Origin: Colwellia sp.
GTDB lineage: Bacteria; Pseudomonadota; Gammaproteobacteria; Enterobacterales; Alteromonadaceae
Direction of reading: 5' to 3'
Assembly: GCA_016765685.1 (NCBI GenBank)
Contig: JAESPR010000062.1
Span: 1-37,651 of the forward strand
DNA: 37,651 nucleotides
Made by a program: the position numbers and the translations under genes. Shown here in pieces: positions 8,714 through 17,241 of the stretch (position 1 is the first letter of the stretch; every line of letters starts with the position of its first letter). The notes beneath the pieces are model-generated. The model saw only the letters and a list, made by a program, of their open reading frames with translations, was not told the DNA's origin and searched no databases.

Positions 8714-9441
8714 GAAGCCACCTGTTTTTCTTTTGTAGAGTGGTTTTTAGTTAACTCTCCATTGGTTAGCGAATAGATGTTATTAGCCTTACTGGCAAGT
8801 AAACTGTTGTGAGTAACAATAACTAAACCTGCGTTATTCTCATTGCAGCAGGTAAATAAAATATCAGCAATTTCATCTGCATTGTGTTGATCTAAATTGC
8901 CTGTTGGTTCATCGGCAAAAATAAACTTAGGTGAAAATACTAAGGCACGCGCGATGGCGACCCGTTGCTGTTCTCCGCCACTTAATTGTGATGGTTTATG
9001 ATTGGCTCTATCTGACAAGCCGACCTTTGCTAACCAGTGCGTAGCTTTTTTGATCGCCTGCTTATCACCTCGTAATTTCAACGGTAAAGCAATATTGTGC
9101 AAAGCGGTTAACTCAGGCAATAAATGAAACTGTTGAAAAATAAAGCCGATTTCTGAGCGTAAACTATCAAGCGTTAAAACCTTATCATCCTTGATGGGAC
9201 TATCGTTTATGTAAAGGCCTTGACCTGTAGTAGGCTTTTCTAACCCCGACAGCAGCATAAGTAAACTTGACTTACCAGCCCCTGAAGGACCCGTTATCGC
9301 ATAGGATTGTCCTTGGCTTATTGATAAATCAAGATTTTCAAATAGCGTAATAGTCGAAGCACTTTTTTCAGAAGTATAGCTTGCATGAAAATGGCTTTGA
9401 AAGGATTGGGAAACGTTTTTTAATTCAATTGAACAAGACAT
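8707..9441 (-). CDS. ybbA: ABC transporter ATP-binding protein, YbbA/LolD-like
   Basis: A 244-residue ATPase of the MacB/LolD/YbbA group. Walker A is GPSGAGKSS (about 51-59), the Q-loop is in [14 protein letters not shown], the signature is LSGGEQQR (about 153-160), Walker B is [12 protein letters not shown] (about 174-185) and the switch His is in VIVTHNS. It powers the permease encoded by the overlapping downstream gene. An insert around residues 18-32 ([16 protein letters not shown]) is longer than in most family members. No membrane-fusion protein or outer-membrane gene is next to the pair, which fits YbbAP rather than MacAB. The start ATG at 9441 lies 109 bp from the dioxygenase gene, leaving room for a promoter. 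Confidence 0.92.
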   Translation of the reverse strand: MSCSIELKNVSQSFQSHFHASYTSEKSASTITLFENLDLSISQGQSYAITGPSGAGKSSLLMLLSGLEKPTTGQGLYINDSPIKDDKVLTLDSLRSEIGFIFQQFHLLPELTALHNIALPLKLRGDKQAIKKATHWLAKVGLSDRANHKPSQLSGGEQQRVAIARALVFSPKFIFADEPTGNLDQHNADEIADILFTCCNENNAGLVIVTHNSLLASKANNIYSLTNGELTKNHSTKEKQVASC

Positions 9442-9550
9442 AAAGTTGCACCACAGTGGTAATTAATGATGCTATCGTATTTAACCCCTTGTGAAACGAA
9501 TGTGAAATTAAAGAATATAAACAAGGCGTGGTGCCCATAATAATGAATGT

Positions 9551-10183
9551 TTAAACCCTGACCAGCACAATATCAAACGTGACTTCGCCATCGACCACAT
9601 CAACGGTGATACTGGAGCGTTGCTCTGCCGGAGTTTCTAGGTAAAGTTTATCTCTTTCATTTAGTGGTTCATTAGCAAAATACATTTGCGTAGTAAGCTC
9701 GCGCATGCCTCGTTTTGCTATTCTAAAATGTATATGAGGAGGCCGCTGCCAATCTTCCTCCGCAGCATATTTGGCGGGTTTAATAGTTTTTACGCTATAA
9801 CTACCATCTTCAGCCGTTTTGATTTTTGCCCAATACTGAAAATTTTGATCTAAAGGAGAGCTTTCAGGAGCATCTTCATGCAGATAACGACCATTCATGT
9901 CTGCTTGCCACATATCAATCAATGCATTTGCTACGACGTTTCCACTGGTATCCAAGACTCTGCCTTTCACCAATAAAGGTTCTCCCCCTGCTTTCCCTGA
10001 AATTCCAGCTACGTTTGTCATGTCTGCATCTTTATCTATTTGCTTATGTTTTGGGAAAAACGGCCCTTCAACTTGTTTTGCTGTCGGTTGTAAGTCCTTG
10101 GCGATTGCGGGCGTTATTCCTGTCGCTATAACGGCGGTAGTGAGAGAAATAAATTTTCTGCGTGAAAATGGCGAATATTCCAT
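9551..10183 (-). CDS. Tat-exported intradiol ring-cleavage dioxygenase
   Basis: A 210-residue protein related to protocatechuate 3,4-dioxygenase and catechol dioxygenases. The start is set at ATG 10183 because AGGAG lies 6 bases before it; a longer frame to 10222 has no such site. The N-terminus SRRKFISLTTAVIATGITPAIA is a twin-arginine signal peptide. The mature part has the intradiol beta fold: VEGPFF, LLVKGRVLDTSGNVVANALIDMWQAD, then NGRYLHED with Tyr100. Tyr139 and PPHIHFRI with H150 and H152 complete the expected two-Tyr, two-His non-haem Fe(III) site. The substrate would be a catechol, but no aromatic-degradation genes are nearby. Exported single-domain members of this family occur widely and are poorly understood. 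The dioxygenase fold is secure; the substrate is not. Confidence 0.88.
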   Translation of the reverse strand: MEYSPFSRRKFISLTTAVIATGITPAIAKDLQPTAKQVEGPFFPKHKQIDKDADMTNVAGISGKAGGEPLLVKGRVLDTSGNVVANALIDMWQADMNGRYLHEDAPESSPLDQNFQYWAKIKTAEDGSYSVKTIKPAKYAAEEDWQRPPHIHFRIAKRGMRELTTQMYFANEPLNERDKLYLETPAEQRSSITVDVVDGEVTFDIVLVRV

Positions 10184-10378
10184 GAAACGTCTCCTGATAT
10201 TAACATTATGAACACAATACATCTGGGTTCACTCTTTTTACTAATTGATTATAGTCATTATTTTAAAAACATACACTTCTATGATCAGGTCAGTCGAGCC
10301 ATTAAATCTATAACTCTACTGGCCGCAATGCTGATAAAACGAGCTATTTACTATGATAAATTCACGCCTAAATTAGGA

Positions 10379-12328
10379 CTATCCGTTTATTAATAATAAA
10401 TACTCTTCTTCAGAAATAACCTTGACGCCTTTATCTCTAGCCGCCTTTATTTTATTTTCTCCCACTTTTTCACCCGTTACTAAAAAGTCTGTTTTACCTG
10501 AAACTGATTTTCCAACTTTAGCGCCAAGCAATTTAGCCTGTTTTTCCATATCCCCTCTTGAGCCTTGAGTCATAGCCCCAGAAAAGACCACAAGTTTACC
10601 TGCGATTTGAGAGCCATTATTTGACTTGTTTGATTCCTTTGGAGTTACAGTAAAATTAAACCCTAGTTCATACACTTTGAAAAATTCGTCTCTAACATTG
10701 TTCAAACCTTCAACAATGGCTTCTGCACTTTGTTTAGCGAAACCATCAATTTTAATCATATCGTCTACGGATACATCGAAAAGCCCTACTAGCGAGTGAT
10801 GTTGAAGTAGCTTTTCACAATTTCCCCCTGCAAGACGGCTAACGCCAAAAGCAGCAAGAAACCTCCAGTCTTCTATTTCTATTTCTTGACTTGCTTTTAA
10901 TTGGTCAACTAAATTCTGAGCAGTTTTTTCTCCAAACCCAAAACCGACAAACTTATGTTTTTGCCCCTCGTAGATATCATGAATTCGTTTCATTCCAAAT
11001 TCATGAAGTTTTTCTATTACTTTAGGTCCAAAGCCATCGTTGTTCCCTAAGGTTTTAAAAAAATGAACGAGTGTGTTTTCTGTTTGCGCTGGGCAATCTG
11101 TTTTATTTGGACAAATTAAATGATCTGACTCCCAAAGAAGGTGAGTTTCACAACTTGGACATACCTCTGGAATATAAGAAATATCAGCACTTGATTTTTT
11201 AATGACTTTCTCTATTTTAGGAATAACTAGTCCACTTCTCACTAGTTGAACAATTGCGCCGGGGCCAATTCCTCTGGTTTTTACCATATTGTAATGATGG
11301 ACTGTTACTCTACTTATTGTTGCTCCACTAAGTTTAGTTGGTTCCAACTCCGCAACAGGTGCTATACGACCTGTTCGGGATGTTTGAGGAACAATTTTAA
11401 CTACTTTAACTTCTGCTGATTCCTCATTAACTTTAAATGCAATTTGCCATCTATGATGATGCCTTGTAGCTCCCATATGCTCTTTTAGTTCTTCGTTAGT
11501 AGTTTCAAGAATTACACCGTCAATATAGAAATCAACCGCTTTCCACATTTTTTCAACGATACTATCAAAGTGAGTTAGTATTTCACTGTAATGAGCTGTC
11601 TTGTTTTCAATTAACTGGAATGGGTAAAAAACACAAGCACCATCATCAATGGCTTTTTGAATAGATTTATCAACTTTTTTCTCAGCTATTATTGCTGCTT
11701 GGATGTTTCTAGAGTTTTCGAATTTTTCACTTAAAACAGCATCAAAATAACTTTTTTTTATGACAATTTCACCGGGACCTAAACCTCTCTGACCATTCTG
11801 AGCTACCTGCAAGCCTTTATCAAAAGCTCTTGTTACGTCTTGCCCTCTATAACCATCACCACGAGTATATAAAATAGTACCATCATCATAAGCGGCATAA
11901 CCATCAAGCTTTGGGGTTACTCTAATGTTAATATCAGATTCACTAATGCCAATTTCTTCAGCCGCTTTTATTATTCTCTTGACCCATTTCTTTATTTCAT
12001 CAAACGAATAAGCCTTATCGGTAGAAAGCATTTTTTTGGGAAGTGGAACTGTTTTTGCTTCAGCTAAAACTTCTGATTCAACCTTATTAAGATACGGGTG
12101 AAGGTGATTTATATCTTTTAACATTGATATATATAAATCATATTGTTGATCAGTCACTACAGAAATGCCTGTTCGATAAAGCGCATTTGAAGCTTTTAAG
12201 ATTTGAACTAATTCTTCTGATTTTAATGCTGGTTTATTAAAGAGTGCAATTAAATCGTTTGGATTTGTTTCTTCATCTGATTTTTTAAGCACTTTTAATT
12301 GCTCATTGGTAAAATTGATTTCCAACAT
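10379..12328 (-). CDS. ligA: Divergent NAD+-dependent DNA ligase (LigA family)
   Basis: A 649-residue ligase with the full LigA domain order. An N-terminal Ia-like region is followed by the adenylation domain, with catalytic K140 in K-L-D-G and TRGDGYRGQDVT (about 165-176). Next come YIDGVIL (about 278) and RWQIAFK (about 303), the OB fold (TSRTGRIAPVAELEP), a four-Cys zinc site (C390, C393, C406, C412), helix-hairpin-helix repeats and a C-terminal BRCT domain (about 577-649). It seals nicks using NAD+. Several normally fixed segments are altered: the usual YY..D.P...D.EYD entry motif reads LYRTGISVVTDQQYD, PMLSLDNAF reads KMLSTDKAYS, and F.NPRNAAAGSLRQ reads FENSRNIQAAIIAEKK. It sits just downstream of zipA, the normal ligA position, but 303 bp away. 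The start has AAGGAA 8 bases before ATG. Symbol used for the family; the paralogue may be non-housekeeping. Confidence 0.85.
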   Translation of the reverse strand: MLEINFTNEQLKVLKKSDEETNPNDLIALFNKPALKSEELVQILKASNALYRTGISVVTDQQYDLYISMLKDINHLHPYLNKVESEVLAEAKTVPLPKKMLSTDKAYSFDEIKKWVKRIIKAAEEIGISESDINIRVTPKLDGYAAYDDGTILYTRGDGYRGQDVTRAFDKGLQVAQNGQRGLGPGEIVIKKSYFDAVLSEKFENSRNIQAAIIAEKKVDKSIQKAIDDGACVFYPFQLIENKTAHYSEILTHFDSIVEKMWKAVDFYIDGVILETTNEELKEHMGATRHHHRWQIAFKVNEESAEVKVVKIVPQTSRTGRIAPVAELEPTKLSGATISRVTVHHYNMVKTRGIGPGAIVQLVRSGLVIPKIEKVIKKSSADISYIPEVCPSCETHLLWESDHLICPNKTDCPAQTENTLVHFFKTLGNNDGFGPKVIEKLHEFGMKRIHDIYEGQKHKFVGFGFGEKTAQNLVDQLKASQEIEIEDWRFLAAFGVSRLAGGNCEKLLQHHSLVGLFDVSVDDMIKIDGFAKQSAEAIVEGLNNVRDEFFKVYELGFNFTVTPKESNKSNNGSQIAGKLVVFSGAMTQGSRGDMEKQAKLLGAKVGKSVSGKTDFLVTGEKVGENKIKAARDKGVKVISEEEYLLLING

Positions 12329-12631
12329 TCTAGTTATTCCTTAATGAGGTAATAAAGCACTGCTTCTTCGTAAAATTAATTTATAAGCTTTAAACTTAAT
12401 ATTTAATGAGTGTATTAGTCATGACAAGACTTATTGATGATTATAATGATTAATTTCACGGTGAAGTTTAGTTACTTGTGTTGTTATAGAAAGCGTAGTT
12501 GAAGCATTATTTTTGCATGGTTATTTTAACTCAAAATAAGAAAGTTAACGCTAAAATAGATGATATTTTGGCCTCTAATTAATGAAAAACTCAGCTGAGG
12601 CGGTGGTTTACCTAAATTGAATCAACGCTGA
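12329..12631. other. 303-bp gap between zipA and the ligase gene
   Basis: No gene is seen. On the minus strand there is a TATAAT-like -10 box at 12440-12445, but no good -35 at 16-18 bp, so a promoter for the ligase gene is only possible. A short palindrome TTCACGGTGAA lies at 12455-12465. Close to the zipA stop, CTCAGCTGAG followed by TTTTT on the minus strand (about 12586-12600) resembles a terminator, but its stem is too short to be trusted. Confidence 0.35.
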
Positions 12632-13717
12632 TTATTCAACTCTGGCAAGGCGATGTTGTCGGTCAAATTCACGTATTTTACTCACGTAATGTTGCTCAGT
12701 TTGTTTGGTCAGTAAATTACGTTTATCGTCAAGTAACTGGGCATTAAACTCTTGAGCTAACTGTTTAGCTGCGGCTAACATTTGCTCAAATGCGGCAAAG
12801 GGATCGTTAGCATTAGGGAGGGTCATAAACAAGCTAACGCCTTGGGTGACAAAGGTTTCCATAGTGTCTAATTCAAATGAACCGGGATTTAGCATATTAG
12901 CTAAACTAAACGTTACTGCACCATTGCCGGCATTGTCTTGATGACGGTGGAAAATATTCATTTCTCCGTATTTTAATCCTAGCGTTAATAAACTTGGCAG
13001 TAGTGCTGCGCCTGACATTTGATGATTTTCAGGCATAACCACGCTTAAAATAACGATTTGTGGTTCAAGTTCAACCGTGTCGGCTTTTTTAACTTCACTA
13101 GATTCTTTAGTGTTAGCAATACCATCAGTAATGTTCTGCATGGGTTCATCACTAAGCGATACCCCTTCACCAAAATTTATTTCCATTTGGTTACGTTTTA
13201 GCTCTGCTTTACTGGTGCTTTTTCTACTGGTGATAATTTTACTGATTGTTTTTTTAGATTTTACTACGGGTTTAGCCTGAGTAACTGGTTGCTTATACAT
13301 AGGTTTTTCTAAAATAATTTCTTTTATAATTTCAGGGTTAACTGCAGCCGTATTTGACAAGTTAGTGGTTATATTATGCTCTGTCACTTGCTCTTTAGAA
13401 GAAAGATCATGGTATGCAGCCTCGTTTTGACCATTTTCTAAATGGCTGATTTCTTCAAGACTAATATCTTGCTCAAAGTATTGTTCACTTTTTACCGCTG
13501 GCTCATTGGTTTGTTTTAATACTTTCACTTGACCAACACCATCTTGATCAAAACCACGACCATCAAAATCTCTTGAAATAGGAATTAATTTTTCTTTACT
13601 TGCTTTGAGTTTATAAGGATTTTTTTGCCTTCTAATGGTCCATAAACCATGGATAAAGATAGCAGCAATGACTACACCGCTAAGAATAATTAATGCATTT
13701 CTGAAATTATCTTCCAT
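12632..13717 (-). CDS. zipA: Cell division protein ZipA
   Basis: A 361-residue protein with the ZipA plan. An N-terminal membrane anchor (FRNALIILSGVVIAAIFIHGLW, about residues 5-26) precedes a basic patch RRQKNPYKLKASKEKLIP. A long, low-complexity charged linker (about 45-215) then leads to the C-terminal FtsZ-binding domain (about 219-345). That domain begins QIVILSVVMPENHQMSGAALLPSLLTLGLKYGEMNIFHRH and contains VTFSLANMLNPGSFELD and TQGVSLFMTLPN. ZipA ties FtsZ to the membrane at the division septum. The gene is divergent from cysZ across a 250-bp gap, an arrangement seen in other gammaproteobacteria. The linker is poorly conserved in the family, so its sequence has little diagnostic value; the two ends make the call secure. 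Confidence 0.96.
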   Translation of the reverse strand: MEDNFRNALIILSGVVIAAIFIHGLWTIRRQKNPYKLKASKEKLIPISRDFDGRGFDQDGVGQVKVLKQTNEPAVKSEQYFEQDISLEEISHLENGQNEAAYHDLSSKEQVTEHNITTNLSNTAAVNPEIIKEIILEKPMYKQPVTQAKPVVKSKKTISKIITSRKSTSKAELKRNQMEINFGEGVSLSDEPMQNITDGIANTKESSEVKKADTVELEPQIVILSVVMPENHQMSGAALLPSLLTLGLKYGEMNIFHRHQDNAGNGAVTFSLANMLNPGSFELDTMETFVTQGVSLFMTLPNANDPFAAFEQMLAAAKQLAQEFNAQLLDDKRNLLTKQTEQHYVSKIREFDRQHRLARVE

Positions 13718-13767
13718 TGTTGTGCCTGTCTTGTAATTCTTTTCTAAGGAAAATTGAGATTATTATT

Positions 13768-13803
13768 GTTTTGGTAATTGTTTTGGTAATTGTTTTGGTA
13801 ATT
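13768..13803. repeat. 12-bp tandem repeat, three perfect copies
   Basis: GTTTTGGTAATT occurs three times in a row, in the zipA-cysZ divergent region, 50-86 bp upstream of the zipA start. Slippage at such a repeat would change promoter spacing; no function is known. Confidence 0.95.
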
Positions 13804-13967
13804 GTATAGATGATTTTTTATTATCACGATTCATATTATACCCGTGATACTTAAAAATGCACTTTAAACTCTATCAGAAACACCGACATTTTGTAACAAG
13901 TTAGTGATGTCTTTACTCGTGGGCTAAGTTTATACTCTACATAACAAAATCAACAAGTTATTTTTAT

Positions 13968-14749
13968 ATGGCGCATTCTCCTCAAAATAATTCTTCTCTT
14001 TCAAGCCAACCTTCGGCTCAAAGTGGCGCGGGTTACTTTTTTAAAGGCTTTGAACTGATTCGTTTAAAAGGTATTCGACGTTTTGTTTTTATTCCTTTAT
14101 TAATCAATTTAATTTTTTTTAGTGTTGCTTTTTATTTTATGTTCATCGAACTTGAGCACTATATGGCTAAATTAATACATTGGCTGCCTAGCTGCCTAGC
14201 TGGCTTGAATGGCTCAGCACAGTATTATGGCCACTAGCCGTGGTCACTATTTTAGTACTCTTTTCTTTTATTTTTAGTACCGCTGCTAATTGGCTGTCAG
14301 CTCCTTTTAATGGACTATTATCTGAAAAAATTGAGAATATATTGTTAGGACAGCCGGCCACTAGTACCAGTATGTTGGAAGTGGTTAAAGACATTCCCAG
14401 AACGCTTGGCCGTGAATGGAAAAAACTCAGTTATTATTTCCCCCGTGCTATTGGCTTCTTTATTATCATGTTGGTTTTACCAGTAATCGGACAAATCATT
14501 TGGTTTTTGTTCATTGCCTGGATGATGGCGATACAATATTCAGATTATCCCTTTGATAATCATAAAGTTCCTTTTTCAGTAATGAAACAAGCGTTAAAGG
14601 AGCATCAAGGTTTGAGTTACAGCTTTGGTGTTAGCGTGGCGATATTCGCCATGATACCTATTATAAACCTCATTATCATGCCGGTTGCTATTTGTGGTGC
14701 CACTGCACTTTGGGTTGATCACTACCGTGATGACTTATTATCGCAGTGA
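13968..14749 (+). pseudogene. cysZ: Sulfate transporter CysZ, frameshifted by an 8-bp duplication
   Basis: CysZ is an inner-membrane sulfate channel that feeds cysteine synthesis. Two reading frames carry it: 13968-14237 gives the N-terminus (GYFFKGFELIRLKGIRRFVFIPLLINLIFF and the first membrane helix), and the other frame, continuing to 14749, gives the rest (FIFSTAANWLSAPFNGLLSEKIE to VDHYRDDLLSQ). The break is at 14183-14202, where the 8-bp unit GCTGCCTA is present twice and followed by GCTG. Removing one unit joins the frames and gives WLPSWLEWLSTVLWPLAVVTILVLF, which is what CysZ should read there. The repaired protein would be 257 residues, close to the roughly 250 usual. As written, translation stops after 89 residues. 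Either a recent real mutation, a reversible slippage site, or a sequencing error; no other damage is seen. Confidence 0.9.
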
Positions 14750-14816
14750 ATCTCGCACTCTAAGTAAAAATCATATATATTTAATGCAGTTAAGAAAAAC
14801 ACTGAGAATTAAACAA

Positions 14817-15182
14817 ATGGCTATAACACGTACAAAAACATACTCTCTATTAGTAGCGGCTGTTTTATGGAGCGGTACTGCCATCGCCTTAGCTGCTGAC
14901 AAGATCAACTCCATTTTAATTCCTGTGATGGAAAATGCACAAGTATTTGCTGATTTCACTGATTATTTACCCGCCGTTTTAAATTATTTTACCTTGGCTA
15001 CAGAGCAACAAGTAATTGATTTTTATCAACAGAGTTTTGGTGAGCCAATCACTCAGGAAAGAAAACGTGATCGTTTAACCCTTACTTATCAACAAGAACA
15101 ACAAATCATGAGGGTGGTGATATCTCAGCAAAACAATAAACGTCAAGTGGATGTTATGATCGAGTTAGGTGACGAACAATAA
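14817..15182 (+). CDS. Small exported protein of unknown function
   Basis: A 121-residue protein starting at ATG 14817. This start was chosen because it gives a clean signal peptide (MAITRTKTYSLLVAAVLWSGTAIALAAD); earlier in-frame starts add a long leader that overlaps cysZ. The mature part of about 95 residues has a helical segment (VMENAQVFADFTDYLPAVLNYFTLATEQQVIDFYQQSFGEP). After it come a basic, beta-type ending ERKRDRLTLTYQQEQQIMRVVISQQ and a short acidic tail. I do not recognise a named family. It lies 67 bp after cysZ on the same strand and could be read from the same transcript. A periplasmic location is the one firm inference. Confidence 0.65.
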   Translation: MAITRTKTYSLLVAAVLWSGTAIALAADKINSILIPVMENAQVFADFTDYLPAVLNYFTLATEQQVIDFYQQSFGEPITQERKRDRLTLTYQQEQQIMRVVISQQNNKRQVDVMIELGDEQ

Positions 15183-15538
15183 GCAGCTATAACCTCAGGA
15201 TCGGCGTTTTTCAATCTAGATAAGTTATCGCCTAAAGTTAAACATTGTTACCTTGGTTGCTGTCGATAACTGAACTTTTCTTAACCAAGTACTCAATGCT
15301 TCAAACGCAATACCCTCTCGAATATTTACATTATAACTCGCCAAATAAATTTTATTTATACATGCTCTGTACTGTTTTTAGAGACATCCTCATAACATCG
15401 ACTTTTGCACTAAAAAATAGTCCTAAACATAACGAAGAAAGTGAGAGCAAACTCTGCCCTGCGCGCTTCAATATGGTAAACTATGTTAATTAGCGGTTAG
15501 TTTTATCTAACCATTCCAAAATCAGTTAAGGTATCCCC
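15183..15538. other. 356-bp gap without a convincing gene
   Basis: An 82-codon open frame (15245-15493) exists but has no ribosome site, an improbable composition and no recognisable family, so it is not called. Near the right end, GGTTAG at 15495-15500 pairs with CTAACC at 15507-15512 to form a 6-bp hairpin in the likely leader of the next gene. No run of T follows, so it is not a terminator. A weak promoter-like TTGCAC is present around 15406-15411. Confidence 0.5.
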
Positions 15539-15841
15539 ATGAGAAAAACATTTTCATTGAGCCATGAAAAAATTAAAACCCCACGACTTATTGATGCCAT
15601 CAAGCATGAAGTAAAAAAATATCTTAAAAGAGAGCGAAACAAGAAGCTGCCTGAAGGAATATATTTTTGGGATTTCGACTGTAAATACGGTCACACAAAA
15701 GAAAGTGCTAAAATGATTCATGTGTCAGCGCTTAACAAAAGCATTGATGATGCTGTACAACTTGAACTTGCTAATTTCTATTTAGAAATATTAGCAAAAC
15801 CGGGTATTAGAACAACAAAACAATTAACTGAAGAAGAATAA
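15539..15841 (+). CDS. Conserved small protein, DUF6172-like
   Basis: A 100-residue, highly charged cytoplasmic protein. The sequence MRKTFSLSHEKIKTPRLIDAIKHEVKKYLKRERNKKLPEGIYFWDFDCKYG and the ending EILAKPGIRTTK match the small proteobacterial family I know as DUF6172, in which the KHEVKKYLKRER and FWDFDCKFG segments are near-invariant. No function is known for the family. The basic first half suggests a nucleic-acid or ribosome partner, but that is speculation. The gene ends 10 bp before trxC on the same strand, so the two are probably one operon. Confidence 0.78.
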   Translation: MRKTFSLSHEKIKTPRLIDAIKHEVKKYLKRERNKKLPEGIYFWDFDCKYGHTKESAKMIHVSALNKSIDDAVQLELANFYLEILAKPGIRTTKQLTEEE

Positions 15842-15851
15842 AAAGACCGGA

Positions 15852-16289
15852 ATGACCATGAAAATTGTGTGCTCAGCTTGTTTTACCACGAACCGTATTC
15901 CCGATGATAAAGATGGTAGCCTAGCTACCTGTGGTAAATGCCAAAAACCTATCTATTGTGCAACTCCTGTCGCGTTAAATAACAATACTTTTTACCCTTT
16001 TATTGAACGTAATGACTTACCTATAATTGTCGACTTTTGGGCAAGTTGGTGTGGTCCTTGTCAGAATATGGCACCGGTATTTAGTAAGGTGGCTCAATCT
16101 TCACCTTCTTTATTGTTTGCTAAAGTGGATACTGAACAAGTACAGCAAATAGCAAGCGATGCTAATATTCGCAGCTTGCCTACCTTAGTGTTTTTTCACC
16201 AAGGTCAGGAAGTTGATAGGATTTCAGGTGGATTGAATGAAGCACAAATGAAACAGTGGATCATGGAATGTGTCGGGAAGGTTGCTTAG
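15852..16289 (+). CDS. trxC: Thioredoxin 2 (zinc-binding)
   Basis: A 145-residue thioredoxin. The N-terminal zinc finger has two CxxC pairs (C7/C10 and C27/C30), the feature that separates TrxC from TrxA. The thioredoxin domain follows, with the active site WASWCGPCQ (Cys66-Cys70 region) and the cis-Pro segment RSLPTLVFF. It reduces protein disulfides in the cytoplasm, with electrons from thioredoxin reductase, and TrxC is often induced by oxidative stress. The length matches the family (about 140). Two adjacent starts, ATG 15852 and ATG 15858, are both possible. It follows the DUF6172-like gene by 10 bp and is convergent with the next small gene. Confidence 0.96.
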   Translation: MTMKIVCSACFTTNRIPDDKDGSLATCGKCQKPIYCATPVALNNNTFYPFIERNDLPIIVDFWASWCGPCQNMAPVFSKVAQSSPSLLFAKVDTEQVQQIASDANIRSLPTLVFFHQGQEVDRISGGLNEAQMKQWIMECVGKVA

Positions 16290-16304
16290 TTTAGGTGTGA
16301 ACTG

Positions 16305-16523
16305 CTAACACATGCGCTCTACCATTTGTTTAATATTAACTGCTTTCTCAAAATGATCTAATTGATGAGTTTGAATCCACCAAGTGGCCGCTTCCATTAA
16401 AAGTTCTGCATCATCATTTTTGTTAGCAAAAAAGGCATAAAAAGATAAACCAACTCCCTCACCTTTTTTCTCAATTTTCTGCTCACATACTGCAATAATT
16501 TTTTGTCTTAAAGCGGGTCTCAT
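16305..16523 (-). CDS. Conserved small protein, possibly DUF6500
   Basis: A 72-residue protein starting at ATG 16523, chosen over the upstream GTG 16559 because AAGG lies 8 bases before it and it avoids overlapping the upstream gene. The sequence MRPALRQKIIAVCEQKIEKKGEGVGLSFYAFFANKNDDAELLMEAATWWI is compact, helical and soluble. It resembles a small proteobacterial family that I recall as DUF6500, but that name is from memory. No function is known. It lies 25 bp after the acetyltransferase gene on the same strand, so the two are likely co-transcribed. Confidence 0.7.
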   Translation of the reverse strand: MRPALRQKIIAVCEQKIEKKGEGVGLSFYAFFANKNDDAELLMEAATWWIQTHQLDHFEKAVNIKQMVERMC

Positions 16524-16548
16524 TAATATTACCTTGTAACTATAGTTT

Positions 16549-17019
16549 TTAATCGCCACTTAACGAAAGCGTCATTTCAATTAAATCTTTTTTAAAACCG
16601 GCCTTTTCATAGGCTCGAATAGCGATGTCATTCTCAGCATAAACCGTGAGCACAAAATGATGTACATCTTGTGATTGGCTCCATTTTTTTAGCCCGTGCA
16701 GGATCAACTGATTAATGCCTCTACCACGATAATTAAGCTCAACATACATAAATCCTAAGTAGCAATGAAAACGATGCTTTAGATAAGGTTTGGATGGACG
16801 AACTTGAGCATAGCCAGCAGCTATAATTTTATCATGATATTGAGCCACTAAAACTTCAGCTTGTGATGATAAAACCAGTTCTTTTAAATCATAATAGGAA
16901 ATAGGATCAGCTTTAAGGAAAGGATCAAATGGCCGTTCTGCTTTCACTATGCCCTGCTCAAACTCAAGCAAGGTTTCCATATCATCTAAAGTTGCTTTTC
17001 TAACATTAATATCAGTCAT
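16549..17019 (-). CDS. GNAT family N-acetyltransferase
   Basis: A 156-residue acetyltransferase with the GNAT fold. VRKATLDDMETLLEFE is the opening strand and helix. Near the middle, HCYLGFMYVELNYRGRGINQLILHGLKKW contains the V-x-x-x-x-R-G-R-G acetyl-CoA pyrophosphate loop (motif A), and motif B follows in HHFVLTVYAENDIAIRAYEKAGFKKD. It moves an acetyl group from acetyl-CoA to an amine; the substrate cannot be predicted. The RGRGINQLI loop differs slightly from the more usual RGxGIG form, with Asn in place of Gly. The next gene downstream (16305-16523) is likely in the same operon. Confidence 0.9.
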   Translation of the reverse strand: MTDINVRKATLDDMETLLEFEQGIVKAERPFDPFLKADPISYYDLKELVLSSQAEVLVAQYHDKIIAAGYAQVRPSKPYLKHRFHCYLGFMYVELNYRGRGINQLILHGLKKWSQSQDVHHFVLTVYAENDIAIRAYEKAGFKKDLIEMTLSLSGD

Positions 17020-17241
17020 TTTTCACCTCTAGTTTATAGTCTATACCCCCTTGGGCAATCATAACATTGCCGACATAAAAAAGGTTGCTTTCACAATGCT
17101 CTTTTATATCAATTAAGACAATTTTATAATATATCTAAGAATTAAGTCTAAGCTGACTTTAAAACATAATTGCAACACTTTTTAAAACAATGTTAATATA
17201 AAGTTAAGCTCTCAAATTATTTCATAGTAGTATATTTACCA

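Noticed and set aside
10208-10393. 61-codon open frame opposite the dioxygenase/ligase gap
   Set aside because: No ribosome site and overlaps the end of the ligase gene; composition is like non-coding DNA.
12586-12600. Terminator after zipA
   Set aside because: CTCAGCTGAG followed by T residues can form only a 3-bp stem with a loop, too weak to call.
14240-14749. A separate 169-residue membrane protein starting at GTG
   Set aside because: It is the second part of the frameshifted cysZ; the GTG has no ribosome site, and one 8-bp deletion joins it to the first part.
15245-15493. 82-codon open frame
   Set aside because: No ribosome site, low-complexity start, no family resemblance, and it lies in an AT-rich gap.
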